Assembly: GCA_963920765.1 (NCBI GenBank)
Contig: OY987250.1
Coordinates: 18,468,409-18,532,408, forward strand
Length of the DNA stretch: 64,000 nt
Source: Ulota crispa
Lineage: Eukaryota > Streptophyta > Bryopsida > Orthotrichales > Orthotrichaceae
Direction: 5' to 3'
Below are positions 1-12,086 of this stretch, piece by piece. The notes beneath the pieces are model-generated. The model did no database searches, was not told where the DNA came from, and was given only the letters and a program-made list of their open reading frames with translations. A program made the translations under genes and the position numbers. Every line of letters starts with the position of its first letter. Positions within the stretch are counted from its first letter, which is position 1.

Positions 1-555
1 CTTGGTTCAATACAGTACTCCACACTAATGAGGTGAATACCTTAGGACCTCCACGCTAGGGAAGTGCACAACCACTTGCCTATGCTCCATTGACAAGATT
101 GTGGTCCTTGATGATCCATATGTGGTCATTGCTAACCTTGTCTTAATAGAGCATTGCTTCTCAAAAAGGACTTAACAAATAAAGCACAATCATTTGCATA
201 GGTACAACATGATTGCAATGGTAAGTGTGACCAAAGTCACTAAATTATTGCACATGTAAACACTATGATTTACCTTATACAATGTTGCAAAGCTTTGTAT
301 TCTTGTTTGCTTGTGTGATATTTGCTTCCATGGCAATCCTCTTAACACTCCCAAACTGCCTTGTTATCAAATTTTTATCACTTTCTTGGATACTTGCGTA
401 CATTATGACTTTGTTATGACTTCCTTGAATACTTGCATACATAAAAGACAAATATTTACAAATATCTATGATGCAATTGACTTGAAGTTGGAGCTTCACA
501 AATTTGCATGCATTTCATGTTCCAATCTTATGTGTTAGCTAAAGGCCCACCAAGC
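1..555. other. Unassigned AT-rich intergenic DNA
   Basis: I see no gene, terminal repeat or RNA signal here. Short open frames on both strands (for example 311-538) overlap one another and look random. It may be the inside of an older repeat that begins outside the window. Confidence 0.5.
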
Positions 556-559
556 TTAA

Positions 560-1370
560 CCCCTAAATGCCCATGGCACCTTTTGAGCTTCTAAGAATTT
601 GTCCTGAATTGAACAAAAAGTCAAAATTCTAATAAATCATATTAGTTTAAAAAATATTGTAGCTGCACAAAATCAAACTACATATGTTAGAGATCACATA
701 GCAAAAGAAAACACAACAACATCATTTATAGATTTAACCCCAGGGCACCCCAGCAACAGGATCTTGTCACAAGGGATCAAAAACAGGTTGCATATTATTA
801 TTTTTAGGTACGATGAAACTTGTACGTGGCTAGTCCATATCGAGAAGAAGGTAGTGTTATTTCCATCCCTACGGTCACATTTGGTTGGGTGATTTTACAA
901 ACTCTGGTGCCCATTGAACCCCCTCCATTTGGCCCCTATGCTCAAACATGAGCTGGGCGCTCAAGGATTAAAGATAATAATGTTTGATCAAGAGGGTGTT
1001 GAAATTGTGAAAATAACTTGAAGTCTCTCAATCCCCTTTTCACATGTCAAATCTAAAAAAAGGTCACATAAAAATACAAGGATAAAGGACATAACATATA
1101 AAACTCCAATTAATTTACGGCTTTTCAAAATCTCCTCTACAAATTTTTTCTATGAATTTCCAATGTGAATTTTTTGTGTATAAGAACCTCATTTCCAAGA
1201 GCTCTCAACACTAAAAACATCAAGATTGCAATGGCTACCCTTGCACAAAATCTTGAATAGGAAAATCAAAATCAATCATTTGCAAAATTAGTTTTTGATG
1301 CTGAAACAAGACTTCTAAAAGAAATTTAAAAAAACAAAATCTACAAAAAACAGCAACTAAGTTAAGTTTT
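560..1370 (+). mobile_element. TTAA-flanked (piggyBac-like) element, copy A, right end lost
   Basis: The left end is TTAA (556-559) followed by CCCCTAAATGCCCATGG. The interior is a diverged copy of the elements at 3811-4432 and 42008-42654 (inverted): all three share a stretch around 'caatggctacccttgcacaaaatcttgaata' (near 1228-1258 here). Homology fades near 1360 and no terminal GGGGTTAA is seen, so the right end is degraded. It has no coding capacity and is interrupted by a smaller TTAA insertion at 738-967. Confidence 0.6.
738..967. mobile_element. 230-bp TTAA-flanked element nested in copy A
   Basis: It lies between TTAA at 734-737 and TTAA at 968-971. Its ends read CCCCAGGGCACCCCAGC and, inverted, TCCTTGAGCGCCCAGC, an imperfect terminal repeat. 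The two paralogs of the host element read straight through this point (..ggattgaaagat..), so the 230 bp plus one TTAA are an insertion. Confidence 0.55.
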
Positions 1371-1557
1371 ATAGAAGTTCAAAGTATTGTCAACACCATA
1401 CTGTGGTGCCTTGGGAGTACAAAGATTGAGTGTTCACTTCTTGAAAGTTGATTGTTGTTGACAAGTACTTTACCTCTTTGAATACTCACTATTCTCACTT
1501 GCTATGCAAGAGGCCTCTCAGCCTTGTAAGATCACCTCCGTTTCTTTCTTTTGTTAA

Positions 1558-3272
1558 CCCCTAAAGGCCCAAGTGGTCCCTCAAGGGCCAAATGGGGTTT
1601 TGGGCATGTACCTACAATTAAACTACTTTGTATGATTTTTTGAAACTTTTATGGAAGATGGGAATTCAAAGATCTAAGTGGGTATCTAACATTTTCTTCA
1701 TTCCGACATTTATTGAAGAAGTTATGCATGAATAACTGAAAACCAAGGGAGAAGTGGGCAGCCCAAAAAAAGAATTGCATTTTTTTTAAATGAAATTTTG
1801 AAATTGGTTCCTTAGATTTTTGTATGTGTGGGAAGCTTTGAATCATTCAATTCCTATTGATGAGATGAAAGTTATGAGAAGTTCTAGTTTGCGGGTAGGT
1901 ATGGGACTCCCAAACCTCCATTTCTTTTTCCCCTTGTAAAATTTGGTGCTTTACTTTTTTGAGCTCTTTTGCGTATTTGTTTTTTGACTTATTTTTCCCC
2001 AAGTTTTAGTAGACTAAGATTCCTTGGTTTTCACCATTTGGATCAAAGTAACTCAAATTTCTGAATTTTCCATAAATCCTCCAATTTTGCCTAGTGTATA
2101 TGCCAATTTCATGGCTTTATGACATTGCAAGATTTTACAAAGTATGATCCACACCTCCAATTCATTTGAAAACTTTCCCACACTTACCTAACTTGGTCTT
2201 CTACATGGGACAAAAATCTCAGTTTTGCGTAGAGCAATTTTTTTGATATAGCAGTGGTCAAAGGCTTCTGAAATTTTTGGGCAGCAGGAAAAAAACTTTT
2301 TTTTTCACGGGTGAATGCATGGTTGAGTGGCTCAAAATTGTGTCACACTATAAAAAACTGCACACATCCCAATTTTCAAATTCCTAAAAGGTACATTGGG
2401 AATTTTCAAAAAAAATAAAAAGTCCATTGTAGAGATTTAAACTTCATTGTATCTACAATAATGTTGTTCAGTTTCTTCTTTGGCATTTTATGGAAGTGTA
2501 AAGGACTTTTGAAAAAACACGAGTGTGACATTTCTACTGGCAGCAAGTTTTTCAAGGACTTTTTAAAAATAACATAGTTACTTAAGAGAATACAAAGGAC
2601 TAGGATTCTAGTGGGTATTTGAATAAAATTTTAAGAAATTATAATCTTGTCTTGTAAGTGTGTATTGAATGTTTGCAAAGGACTTTTTAATGCCCTTTTT
2701 AACCTTGGATTTTACAAAGTCTTTTTCTCCTTTGTCTTTTATTTTTTTCCTAATTTTTTTTTTCAACTTGAATATTTTTTTGAGTTCTAGGATAGGTTTT
2801 AGCAATAAAGACTTTTGAATAACTTTGATTGATTTAAGTCTAAGCCGTAGAACACAGCATGTAGTGGGTAATTTCAAAAAGAACAAATCCGGAGACATCG
2901 GACTGTTGGATTGAGTTTATAAGTCCATTGTAGACATGAAGAGGCCACTTAGCCGCCAAGACACTTCATGCAATTACAAACTAACAATTGAATCAAAATC
3001 TGTAAACCCACGTAAGGGACTCTGAAGATAGGGACTTTTGCCAAAATTGAGCCACTCAATCTTGCATTCACCCTCACTTCAGATGTCAATATCTCACTCC
3101 TTTGCATCTAGAATGAGCTAAATTTTTTTTCCCACAAGTACCTTCCATAGTCTAGGGCAAGATCTTACGGTTGGATTTCCAAAAAAACTTTTTTAACTAC
3201 CTTTCTAATTACTCCCCAAAAGTGGCAATCTTCAATGACTTTCACAGAAAAAACGGCTTGACCCTTTAGAGG
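1558..3272. mobile_element. TTAA-flanked (piggyBac-like) element B
   Basis: TTAA stands at 1554-1557 and 3273-3276. The left end CCCCTAAAGGCCCAAG and the inverted right end CCTCTAAAGGGTCAAG match at 13 of 16 positions. The 1.7-kb interior is AT-rich, and its short open frames (1649-1846, 2608-2898) show no recognisable domain. It reads as a non-autonomous element. Confidence 0.55.
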
Positions 3273-3514
3273 TTAAATCAATTCAATTTCAATGCCAAAG
3301 GGCACACATGAGAATTGCAGTGGCAACCAATCCCCTTCCACTGCAAGAGAGTTCAGATGAAGAGGTGTGGTACGAAGGTATGACACACTTGGAGTTGGTT
3401 TGAGAAAATAAACCAAACTTCTCTTGCCTCTCCAACACTTGGCAATGCAACATGTCAAACTGACACGCCACCGTACTTCCAAGTTTCCGTTTGCGTTGAG
3501 GTTTAAAATATCGC

Positions 3515-3808
3515 AAGGTAGCAACACCCATAACCATCACCTCTACAATCTTGGAAAATCTCTGGAAGTGAATAGATGTAATTACAAGGATGAACATGTG
3601 AACATGAAACTTTAGTGTTGGTATTAGGTGCAATTACAGTGGGCTCTTTAGAAATTCACAACTTATTCTCACATATCCATGTAATACATTAAAAAGTGCA
3701 AACTCATAATTTTTCTCTTGCTAATAGGATCATATAATTTGCTAGATGTTTATTAATAATCATCATGTTCAAAACCCTTAATTTGACAATTATGGGTGCT
3801 GCTACCTT
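3515..3808. mobile_element. MITE with TIR AAGGTAGCARCACCCATAA, copy 1
   Basis: The left end AAGGTAGCAACACCCATAA and the inverted right end AAGGTAGCAGCACCCATAA differ at one of 19 positions. A diverged inverted copy lies at 13110-13422. The right end abuts the TTAA site of the next element, so the target duplication cannot be read. The superfamily is unknown. Confidence 0.6.
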
Positions 3809-3810
3809 AA

Positions 3811-4432
3811 CCCCTCAACATCCCTGGAAATTTGGAGTATCTCAAAATTTGCTTGAAAGTGAACAAAATACCAGCATTTTTATCAATCTTATCATTTTTC
3901 TTTGAAACATAATTGTACAAATTCAAGGTAGACATGTTATAGATTGCATAGGAAAAGAAATCACAACTATATATCACTTATGGATTGAAAGATTATAATG
4001 TTTGATCACAAGGGTGTTAAAACGGTGAAAGTGATTTGGAGTTTTTCAATCTTCTTTTTGCATCTCAAACCTAAAATTGAGGGTACCAAAAAAATATGAG
4101 TATGTAAAGAATAACATGCATAACCCCAATTAATCTATGGCTTCCCAAAATGTATTCTACAAAAAATTTAAACAAAATTTTAATGTGACTTTTTCTCCAA
4201 GTTCTAGTGTACTTGAGGCTTGTTTCCAAGAGCCTTCAACACTAGAAAGTGAAGATTTGCAATGGACACCCTTGCACAAAATCTTGAATAAACAAATCAT
4301 GTTAATTCATTTCAAGATCAGACTCTTGATGCTGAAACTAGACTTCAAAAGGAAATTAAATATAACAAAAACCACTAAAAACATCTTGAAGAAACTTTGG
4401 GGCGCAGTTTGAGCCCCTTGGGCGTTGAGGGG
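3811..4432 (+). mobile_element. TTAA-flanked (piggyBac-like) element C
   Basis: TTAA occurs at 3807-3810 and 4433-4436. The ends are CCCCTCAACATCCCTGG and, inverted, CCCCTCAACGCCCAAGG. The 622-bp interior is non-coding and matches 42008-42654 in inverse orientation over its whole length. Two copies with the same ends and a TTAA duplication at both sides make this a defined family. Confidence 0.7.
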
Positions 4433-4436
4433 TTAA

Positions 4437-5129
4437 AACTTGTGATTTGTACTTCAGCCTTGAGGACCTGAGACCGCACCAAACGCCGACGAAAAGTACG
4501 ACTTACGACGACCAGAATGCCGGCATTCACGGCAGAGCACGTTTGACGAACCACAAACTTGGGGAGGTTGTCATCCACACATCGAAGGAAGTCCTCGCGT
4601 CTGTGCCCCTTGCATGCCCGTTTGGCGAGCCTGCTTCCCAGGGCCACCGAGCAGAGCCGAGCGCATGCTCCACGCTCCGAGCGGTGCTCCAGCACCGTGC
4701 AAACCCAGACTGACTCCTCGAAGTGCTAGTCGCTACCGAACACTTCCAAGAGAAGGACCAACAGACCATGCAACTGGCGGGATCGCGGAGCTCCCACGAA
4801 AGGCAAAACACTCGAAACGACTCAGTGACCACCAAAAATACTCCATTCTAATTATAAGAAATTTTACCCTCAATAACATCCCTTGATCTCTGCCCCTAAA
4901 TCTGCTACTCGAAGCCTCTCGAGGCTGTGCATGTGCCCTCTTTCTTCTCTTCAGACTAGCATGCATAAAGTACCGAAGAAGCACTACAGCATATGGGCAA
5001 AACCGACAGGCGCGACCGAGGTACATCCGAACAAACAGAGCCGTTCAAAAGCTGTACACAGGTCGCTTCCTCAAATGGCTCTTGAGAAAAAGCTGCGCTT
5101 AGCCCTATGCTACTCACGCATTCCACAGC
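4437..5129. other. 3' flank of eIF4A, including its probable 3' UTR
   Basis: The sequence turns GC-richer than the repeats to the left. It lies directly downstream (minus strand) of the eIF4A stop codon, so it should contain the 3' UTR. I see no clear AATAAA signal on the minus strand. Overlapping open frames on both strands reflect base composition. Confidence 0.45.
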
Positions 5130-7228
5130 TCACAGAAGATCCGCAACGTTTGACGGGAGCTCCTCCACAACGGTGTTGTAGAACCTCTGGATATCCTGGA
5201 GCATGCGCTCGTCATCCTTCGTCACAAAATTGATGGCTACTCCCTTGCGTCCGAATCGACCACTGCGACCGATACGGTGCAGGTAGTTCTCGGGCTGGGT
5301 TGGCAGGTCGTAGTTGATGACCAGCGACACCTGCTGCACGTCGATACCGCGCGCCAAAAGGTCCGTTGTGATCAAAACCCGGGACGAACCGGAGCGGAAC
5401 TCGCGCATGATGATGTCGCGAGTGTTCTGGTCCATGTCTCCGTGAGTGGCGGACACGGTGTGGTCGCGAGCTGCACGTCCCAACCAAACAAGGCCAAACA
5501 TCCCATCACAACCATGACTGACGTAATCCACCATCACAAACCAGAACCCGACGACCCCGGCCCGAAGGCGTCCATACAACGACTCTTGTGCGATCAAAGT
5601 CCTTACCGCGCATCCTGTCCGTCAGCCAGTCGACCTTGCGCCTGGTGTTGATGAAAATCACACTCTGGGTGATGGCCAGAGTCTCGTACAGATCGCACAG
5701 AGTATCCAACTTCCACTCCTCCCTGTCCACGTTCACGTAAAACTGCTTGATGCCCTCCAAAGTCAGCTCATCTCTCTTGACCAGGATCTTCACCGGCTTG
5801 TTCATGAACTTCCTCGTGATCTCGAGCGCTTCCGGGGGCATGGTCGCAGAAAACACGCCCACTTGGAGCTTCTGGGGCAGCAACTGGAAGATGTCGTAAA
5901 TCTGCACCACGACGGCAGAAACCATGTCAGCAAACGTTGTCCCCTCCGCAGAACGACCGGGACCTCGCACGTTTGGAACACGCCTCGAAGACCTCCCATG
6001 AAAACCTTCAAGAGCACACGAGCACCTCTCCATCCCAACCGACTGAATCCACGGGTTTCATACAATGCCACTTCCGTACCACCGCTCACAGAAACTAGAA
6101 AGCACGCCGGTCTCAGTCATCTTGGCTCCACAAGGAAGAATATCTTCAACCGTTCGGAAAGATAACGCAAAATTTGGCAACATCATCGACCCGCGCACAG
6201 TTACACAGCGAAACATCTCAAAGCTAGAATCTGTCTCAAAAATCTGCTCGAAGCACGTCGGGCCTTCTACGGAACCGATGCCAAGCCCACGAACCTGATC
6301 CTTGAACCCACGCGAAAGCATCTCGTCCGCCTCATCCAGCACGAAGCACTTGATGGAGTCGGCGCGGAGTGCATTCCTTCGCAACATATCGTACACGCGT
6401 CCGGGCGTCCCCACCACCACGTGCACCCCTGCCTGCAAAATCCTCTGATCTTCCCTCACGCTGGTTCCTCCCACGCAGGCGTGTACCTTCACCTGCAGGT
6501 AGTCGCCCAGGGCACGCATGACTTTCTCGATCTGCTGGGCAAGCTCCCGAGTAGGAGCCAACACCAGAGCCTGGCATTCCAGGAGCTGGTAGTCCAACTG
6601 CTGCAAGATGCCCGAGCAGAACGTCGCCGTCTTGCCCGTCCCGGATTGAGCTTGCTGAATGACATCCAGGCCCTTGGTGAATGGGACGATACCGCGCTGC
6701 TGGATAGCGGAGGGCTTCTCGAACCCTATCAAAGAACGCGCCCATGAGACACCAGTAGACCTCAAGAGACACACGCAGAAGCTCAACAAACTGTACGCGA
6801 CCCAAAGATAGGCACTCTTGCCCAACATACTCGATTCCGGCTTAGCGTTTCAGGACAGCTTGAGCAACATGGGAAAAGTAAAGTAGATGATGTACCGTAT
6901 GCATAAATGCCTCTGAGAAGGTTTTCATGAAGACCCATCACGTCGAACGTCTCGTGGACCTCTTCCCACGTGGATATAAAGTCATCGCCCTCGCCGCTCA
7001 AGCTGGGATTTTGCACACGTTCACAGATGCTCGTCAGTCCAATGCCACTCACAGAACCATAACACGACCAACAATCCCAGCAACTCTCTGCATGCCGTAC
7101 AGATACTTCCTAGACGACGTGCTTGTAACAACAAGAGGTATCGACAATCAGGCAACGCACATGTTCTCCATCTTGGCGTCATACTGGCGAGCATCGAACT
7201 GAGATCCTTCGGGTGCAGAACCTGCCAT
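5130..7228 (-). CDS. eIF4A: Eukaryotic initiation factor 4A, DEAD-box RNA helicase
   Basis: This ATP-dependent RNA helicase is the helicase subunit of the cap-binding complex eIF4F and unwinds mRNA 5' leaders in the cytosol. Five coding exons on the minus strand: 7228-7161, 7002-6896, 6725-6295, 5901-5607, 5470-5130, all with GT/AG introns and agreeing phases. They give 413 residues, the usual plant length. The N-terminus [20 protein letters not shown] is plant-like. Visible motifs are the Q motif (about 42-68), AQSGTGKT (84-91), PTRELAQQ (116-123), TPGR (165-168), DEAD (189-192), SAT (220-222) and HRIGRSGR (365-372). The frame ends in SNVADLL and then TGA at 5130-5132. The start is the ATG at 7226-7228, which opens the conserved N-terminus. 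No frameshift or missing catalytic residue is seen. The DECD sequence and eIF4A-III-specific features are absent, so this is the cytosolic translation factor. Confidence 0.97.
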
Positions 7229-7240
7229 GCTATTTCACTG

Positions 7241-8108
7241 CTGCAGTTGTCAAAGACAAGATGCCCACCGTCAGCTCCGGCATCTGAAAACAACATTTCG
7301 GCCCGACGTACTGAAAAGGAAGGTCCTACGAAAACGTCAGCTGGAACATCGCGTGCCCAAGCATCCACACCTACTCTGACCACGTCACATGTTGCCGGCA
7401 TGAACCACTCGCAATCTCTCGAATTCACACACTCAGGAGCCAGAAAGCCCGGCAATCGGGAGTCCGAGAACCCAACGGACAAAAAGACGAGAGCGTCCAT
7501 CTTCGATATCCGAAACCGCTACTGCCCCGAATCCCTCACGCCCAACATCGAATACCCTAAAAACCGTTCTCGGAAATTCCAGGGCTAACGCAGCATGTAA
7601 ACGGAGCCGCGATGGCAGCGCATTTGTAAGACCGTCCATCCCCGCGGCTTTCCAACGACGTCGATGCTCCGAACTTCAGAAAGAGTCCGTCACGCGAAAC
7701 GGAAGATTTGAACCATCAGCAAGCCAAACCCTAGAGCAGGGGTCCGCCCGACCACGCATGCTCCCGGCCGCGCGACCGATCAAGTGGCATCCGCGCGCAA
7801 GGTCCAGATCGACTCCAGCAAAACACTTCCCAAACCATCACTGAACAAAACCATCTTTCCGGTCCCGAGCAACGCGACCAGTTGCGCGGGTAGGTCCCCT
7901 CACCTCTTCCTCTCAGTGCTTCGGGGTGTCTCGGGCGAGGCCGCGTAACGGAATCGAAGGAACTGGAAGAACAACAAGCAGAGAACTCCACCAAAACCCT
8001 AGGACCGAGACGGCATAAAACAGCGTCGCAAGAGGCATGAAGGAGCCCGACGGAAAGAGGAGACAGAGGACAGGAACACCTTTGCACAGGTAGGAGCAGC
8101 AGCGATAC
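7241..8108 (-). promoter_or_regulatory. Probable 5' UTR intron of eIF4A with telo-box motifs
   Basis: On the minus strand a CCTCAG|GTATCG donor at 8109/8108 follows pyrimidine-rich leader-like sequence. An ACTGCAG acceptor at 7243-7241 lies 12 bases before the start codon. The interval is GC-rich. It contains AAACCCTA at 7727-7734 and 7994-8001 (plus strand), the telo-box element known from plant translation genes. The exon upstream probably lies within about 8109-8270. This is inferred from splice consensus and composition, not from a transcript. Confidence 0.5.
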
Positions 8109-8362
8109 CTGAGGATGGTGAGGACGGATTGAAGACGGTAGAGAAGGCGGAGAGCGAGACGGCGGCTGTCGCGATGGCAGCCAAGAGGAAGAGCAAGCCC
8201 TGCGCGGCTGGGGTGTAGGGCTTCTTCGTTTCGGCCCTGGGCCTCTGGCACCCTCACCCGCCCAAACGCCGGGTCACCCTTGGCACCCCGAATTGAACTC
8301 TGCCGACTGACCGACACAGGCAGTAAGGTAGTAGCATCCATAAGCGTTGCGTCCCCATGCAC

Positions 8363-8730
8363 GTCAGCTGACAGTGGCAGGGCTAATCAATAAAAAAACA
8401 AATGGCTGTGCGTGATTAAGCGGTGGTTATGGGCAATGAAGTGATGGTTGTGTGTGACCAACATGAGGTTTTGAGTACCCATCTGACTATTTAAGAACCA
8501 ACAAACCTTGTGATTAACATCTTTTACACATGGTTCTTACAATTTCAGTTATTTTGAACTTTGAAAAATTTATGTGAACAAATGCTTAAAGTTGGAACCT
8601 TGAAATTGATGCCAATATTTTTGGCTTCCATTTCCTAACTTTTAGTATTTTTTCCAAAGTTTGTCAATTGTTTTACCTACTCCAAAACCCTTATTTCCAC
8701 GTTTATGGATGCGCCTACCTTATAAGGGCC
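8363..8730. other. Upstream flank of eIF4A
   Basis: AT-rich DNA between the GC-rich leader and the large inverted repeat. It should hold the distal promoter, but I see no convincing TATA box on the minus strand. Confidence 0.4.
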
Positions 8731-9078
8731 AGTTTAGGGAATACCAAAAAGGCCATGTACTGTCGCGGTCTCGAGCCCCGGGTCACCCAGGCTGGAGGTG
8801 CAAGCCACCCGTGCTGAAATTCCAAGGTCACTCTAACCCGGGCTATGCTGGGTACGTGTTAATTTTTTTCAATATACATGCCCGGGTTTCATTCATGCGT
8901 TTGATTCCACGCAGTTTCACACTAATGTGGTCACTTCAAAGGAAAATTGCTCCTGTATCAGCAATCTTGTTACTAGACTGAATGTCAGTTGCTGTACCTT
9001 GGCATTTGTTTCACAAAAAATTAAACAAATGCCATCACCAAAAGGGAATTTGAGCTTGGGTCCAGGTTTAACCCTTAA

Positions 9079-9992
9079 CCCATAAAGGACCAAGCAAAGT
9101 TTTCACCAAAAACTCTTCAAAACCTATCTTTTTTAGAGCATCAATCAAATTTGAAAACAAAAACATTTTTATGCATATGTGATTGTAGGATCTTGTAGAA
9201 GAATGGTTTTAGAAGATGTAGAAAAAATTTCAAAGTTTTTCACCATGTGGATTGGAAGTTAGGATGGTTTGAATATTCAAAAATGTCTTGTGAAAAATTG
9301 GGCAGCTACTCTTCATAAGATGAAATTTCTAAGGAAAAAAAGGCCACGTGGGTGGTGCTTCTCTAAATTCTTTATTCCACCTAAGTAAAGTACATGTCAA
9401 AAAAGTTTCAAATCATTTAGAATTGTATAACATATGGAAAAAAAGTAGTAAGTAAAAAGAAGTAGAGAATGATTCAAAACATTAAATTGTTAAGAATTTA
9501 ATCATGGAAATGAAAAATGCCAATCCCAGTTGTCATAATGTTGTTATAAACAATATTCATCCTTTGGTTTTGTTCTTTTCCAAAATGTTGAAAATTGAGT
9601 AAAATAAAGGAATTCAAAGTTTATTTTGGAGTAGAGAATCCATAACTGCTCGTAAACAAAAAGTCCTCATAACTTTTGTCTTGTTGATTTAGACAAATTA
9701 GTTTGAAGCTTCCTACATTCACATAAATCTCCTAAACCCATTTAAAAATTTTGTTTTTGAAAAAAGAGTTTTTTAGAAATCTGCCCAAACTGCCCCTTGA
9801 ACGTAAAAAACAACATATTAGCCATAACTTTTTACTCATAATTCCAAATGTCATGAAATTTAGTGCATATTATAGATAAACCTCAACCCCACATTCTATT
9901 CAAATTTCAGCATAAAATATGAAAAGCTCCAGTCCCAGGTACCTGCCCAAAATTGCTATGTTTCTAAAAAAGGGGGTATGGTCCTTTAGGGG
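9079..9992. mobile_element. TTAA-flanked (piggyBac-like) element D with a preserved empty site
   Basis: TTAA lies at 9075-9078 and 9993-9996. The ends are CCCATAAAGGACCAAGC and, inverted, CCCCTAAAGGACCATAC. The opposing arm (11521-11545, inverted) reads GCC TTAA AAGACC without the insert, so exactly one TTAA was duplicated. Its left ~380 bp resembles the inner arm sequence that follows (9997-10375), which points to a related parent. The interior is non-coding. Confidence 0.8.
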
Positions 9993-10370
9993 TTAAAAGA
10001 CCATGCTAAGTTTTCACCAAAATTGCTCCAAAATTGCCATTCCTACTCCAAGTACCAAATTTTAGAAAAAAATATATAAGTTTGGACGCATGTGAACTAT
10101 AAGATCTTGTAGTAAACCAATTTTTAAAAATGTGAAAAAGAAAAAAAAAATCTACCATGTAGATTGTAAGATTTTTGAGTTTGAATTTACAAAAAACCAT
10201 TTTTTGTGCCAGCAAAAACTCAAGCACCTACACTTCATAAGGTTACATTTGTATATTTTTTTCCAAAATAGTTGTAACTTTTGAATTCATTCTCCAATGC
10301 AAGCTGGACACATATTTGAAAATTTTCAAATCATTTGGAATTGTATAATACATGGGAAAAAAATAGTAGT

Positions 10371-10530
10371 AGGGCATGATATTAAAGAGGTAGGGTGTGA
10401 TATTAAAGAGGTTAAGTGTGGTATTATAGAAGGTGGAATATGATATTAACGAAGTAAGGTGTAATATTAAAGAGGTAGAATGTGATATTATAGAGAGTAG
10501 GATGTGATATTAAAGAGGTAGGGTGTAATA
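10371..10530 (+). repeat. Tandem array of GATATTAAAGAGGTAGGGTGT units
   Basis: About seven degenerate units of roughly 21-22 bp on the inner side of the left arm. They are mirrored by a similar array at 10971-11148 in inverse orientation, and scattered units lie at 10821-10950. Confidence 0.8.
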
Positions 10531-10660
10531 CTGCTTAGATAAGCGGTGATTGCAGTAGTGGGTGTCAAAAGTGGCTGTTTAATTGTTTTTTGATGTTTCC
10601 CACCCAATAACATTGGCACGGTTCATCCCATAACTCAACCGCTTTTGCAAGTTCTTGAGT

Positions 10661-10696
10661 GTGATAACATTATCACCCACCTCTAGAGGTGGGTGA
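10661..10696. repeat. 24-bp perfect palindrome with an overlapping hairpin
   Basis: At 10673-10696 the half-site TCACCCACCTCT is followed at once by its exact reverse complement. A second hairpin, GTGATA-ACAT-TATCAC (10661-10676), overlaps its left edge. Both lie in the unique centre of the large inverted repeat. Confidence 0.85.
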
Positions 10697-10970
10697 CAAC
10701 TCAAAGTAGTTATGGCCTCTTTTTATAAAAGTTATCAAGTATGTGATCTTGTAGCTCTCTTCTAGCACGCTAACCTCCTCTCACTACTAAATCCTAAATT
10801 CTAATTTACACAATTTGTTGATATTAAAGAGGGTATAACATGATATTAAAGAGGTCAAATGTGATATTACAAAAGTCACTATGATTATATCCATAATATC
10901 AAAGAGAATGAAAATGTGACATTAAAGAGGTTAGGATGTGATATTACAAAGGTAATTGAGAGTTTAGGAG

Positions 10971-11148
10971 TATTACCTCTTTAATATCACATTCTACCTT
11001 CTATAATACCACACCTAACCTCTTTAATATCATGCCCTACCTTTTTAATATCACATCCTACTCTCTATAATATCACATTCTACTTCTTTAATATCACGCT
11101 TTACCTCTTTAATATCACACCCTACCTCTTTAATATCACGCCCTACCA
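10971..11148 (-). repeat. Inverted GATATTAAAGAGGT array (right arm)
   Basis: Reads ACCTCTTTAATATCAC repeatedly on the plus strand, about eight units. It is the inverted partner of the array at 10371-10530. Confidence 0.8.
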
Positions 11149-11878
11149 CTATTTTTTTCCCATGTATTATACAATTCCAAATGATTTGAAAATTTTCAAA
11201 TATGTGTCCAACTTGCATTGGAGAATGAATTCAAAAGTTACAACTATTTTGGAAAAAAATATACAAATGTAACCTTATGAAGTGTAGGTGCTTGAGTTTT
11301 TACTGGCACAAAAAATGGTTTTTTGTAAATTCAAACTCAAATATCTTACAATCTACAAGGTGAAATTTTCTTAATTTTAGTTTTTCACATTTTTAAAAAT
11401 TGGTTTACTACAAGATCTTACAGTTCACATGTGTCCAAACTTTTTTTTTTTTTCTCAAATTTGGCACTTGTAAATTAGTAGAATGGCAATTTTGGAGCAA
11501 TTTTGGTGAAAACTTAGTTTGGTCTTTTAAGGCTTAAACCTGAACCCAAGCTCAAATTCCCTTTTGGTGATGGCATTTGTTTAATTTTTTGTGACACAAT
11601 TGCCAAGTTACAGCAACTGACATTCAGTCTAGTAACAAGATTGCTAATACGAGAGCAATTTTTCTTTGAAGTGACCACATTGGTGTGAAACTGCATGAAA
11701 TCAAGTGCATGAATGAAAACCCAAGCATGTAGATAAAACAAATTTAATATGTAAGTTACCCAGAGTAACCTGCGTCAGAGCGACTTCGAAATTTCAGCAC
11801 AGGTGGCCTGCACCTTTGGCTTGGGTGACCTGGGATTTATGACCGCGACAATGCATGGCCCTTTTGATATTCTTTACT

Positions 11879-12086
11879 AGTTTCCATTGAGGGGCCGAAG
11901 GTTTGGGCCTGGAGGTCTAGGCTCTGGGTCCATAAAACTTGACTAATAGGCCTGAAGCACCTGGACCTTTGACTGGAGGTTGTTTTTTAAACTTTACAGG
12001 ATTTGGGAAGTTTAGAAACTTTTGTTCCTCTGCTCTGGTTAGGCTGGAGGTCCAGTCTAGTCCAATCCAGGCCCTCAATGGAAACT
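11879..12086. mobile_element. Small element with TIR AGTTTCCATTGAGGG
   Basis: The left end AGTTTCCATTGAGGGGCC and the inverted right end AGTTTCCATTGAGGGCC are nearly identical. The ~208 bp between them is GC-richer and non-coding. The target duplication is unclear, and the left edge coincides with the end of the large inverted repeat, so it may be an appended end module. Confidence 0.45.

Larger units (their letters stand above)
8731..11880. repeat. Large (about 3.1 kb) inverted-repeat element
   Basis: The left arm (8731-9078 and 9997-10530) matches the right arm (10971-11880) in inverse orientation over about 0.9 kb, including the stretch around 'cattcagtctagtaacaagattgc' and tandem GATATTAAAGAGGT arrays on the inner sides. 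The only large length difference is a 914-bp insertion in the left arm at 9079-9992. The central ~440 bp is not part of the arms. The arms are diverged by substitutions, so this is a real genomic element and not an assembly mirror. No transposase is present. Confidence 0.75.

Noticed and set aside
4447..5233. Overlapping 90-116-codon frames beside eIF4A
   Set aside because: They overlap in several frames on both strands in GC-rich UTR-like sequence and carry no motif.
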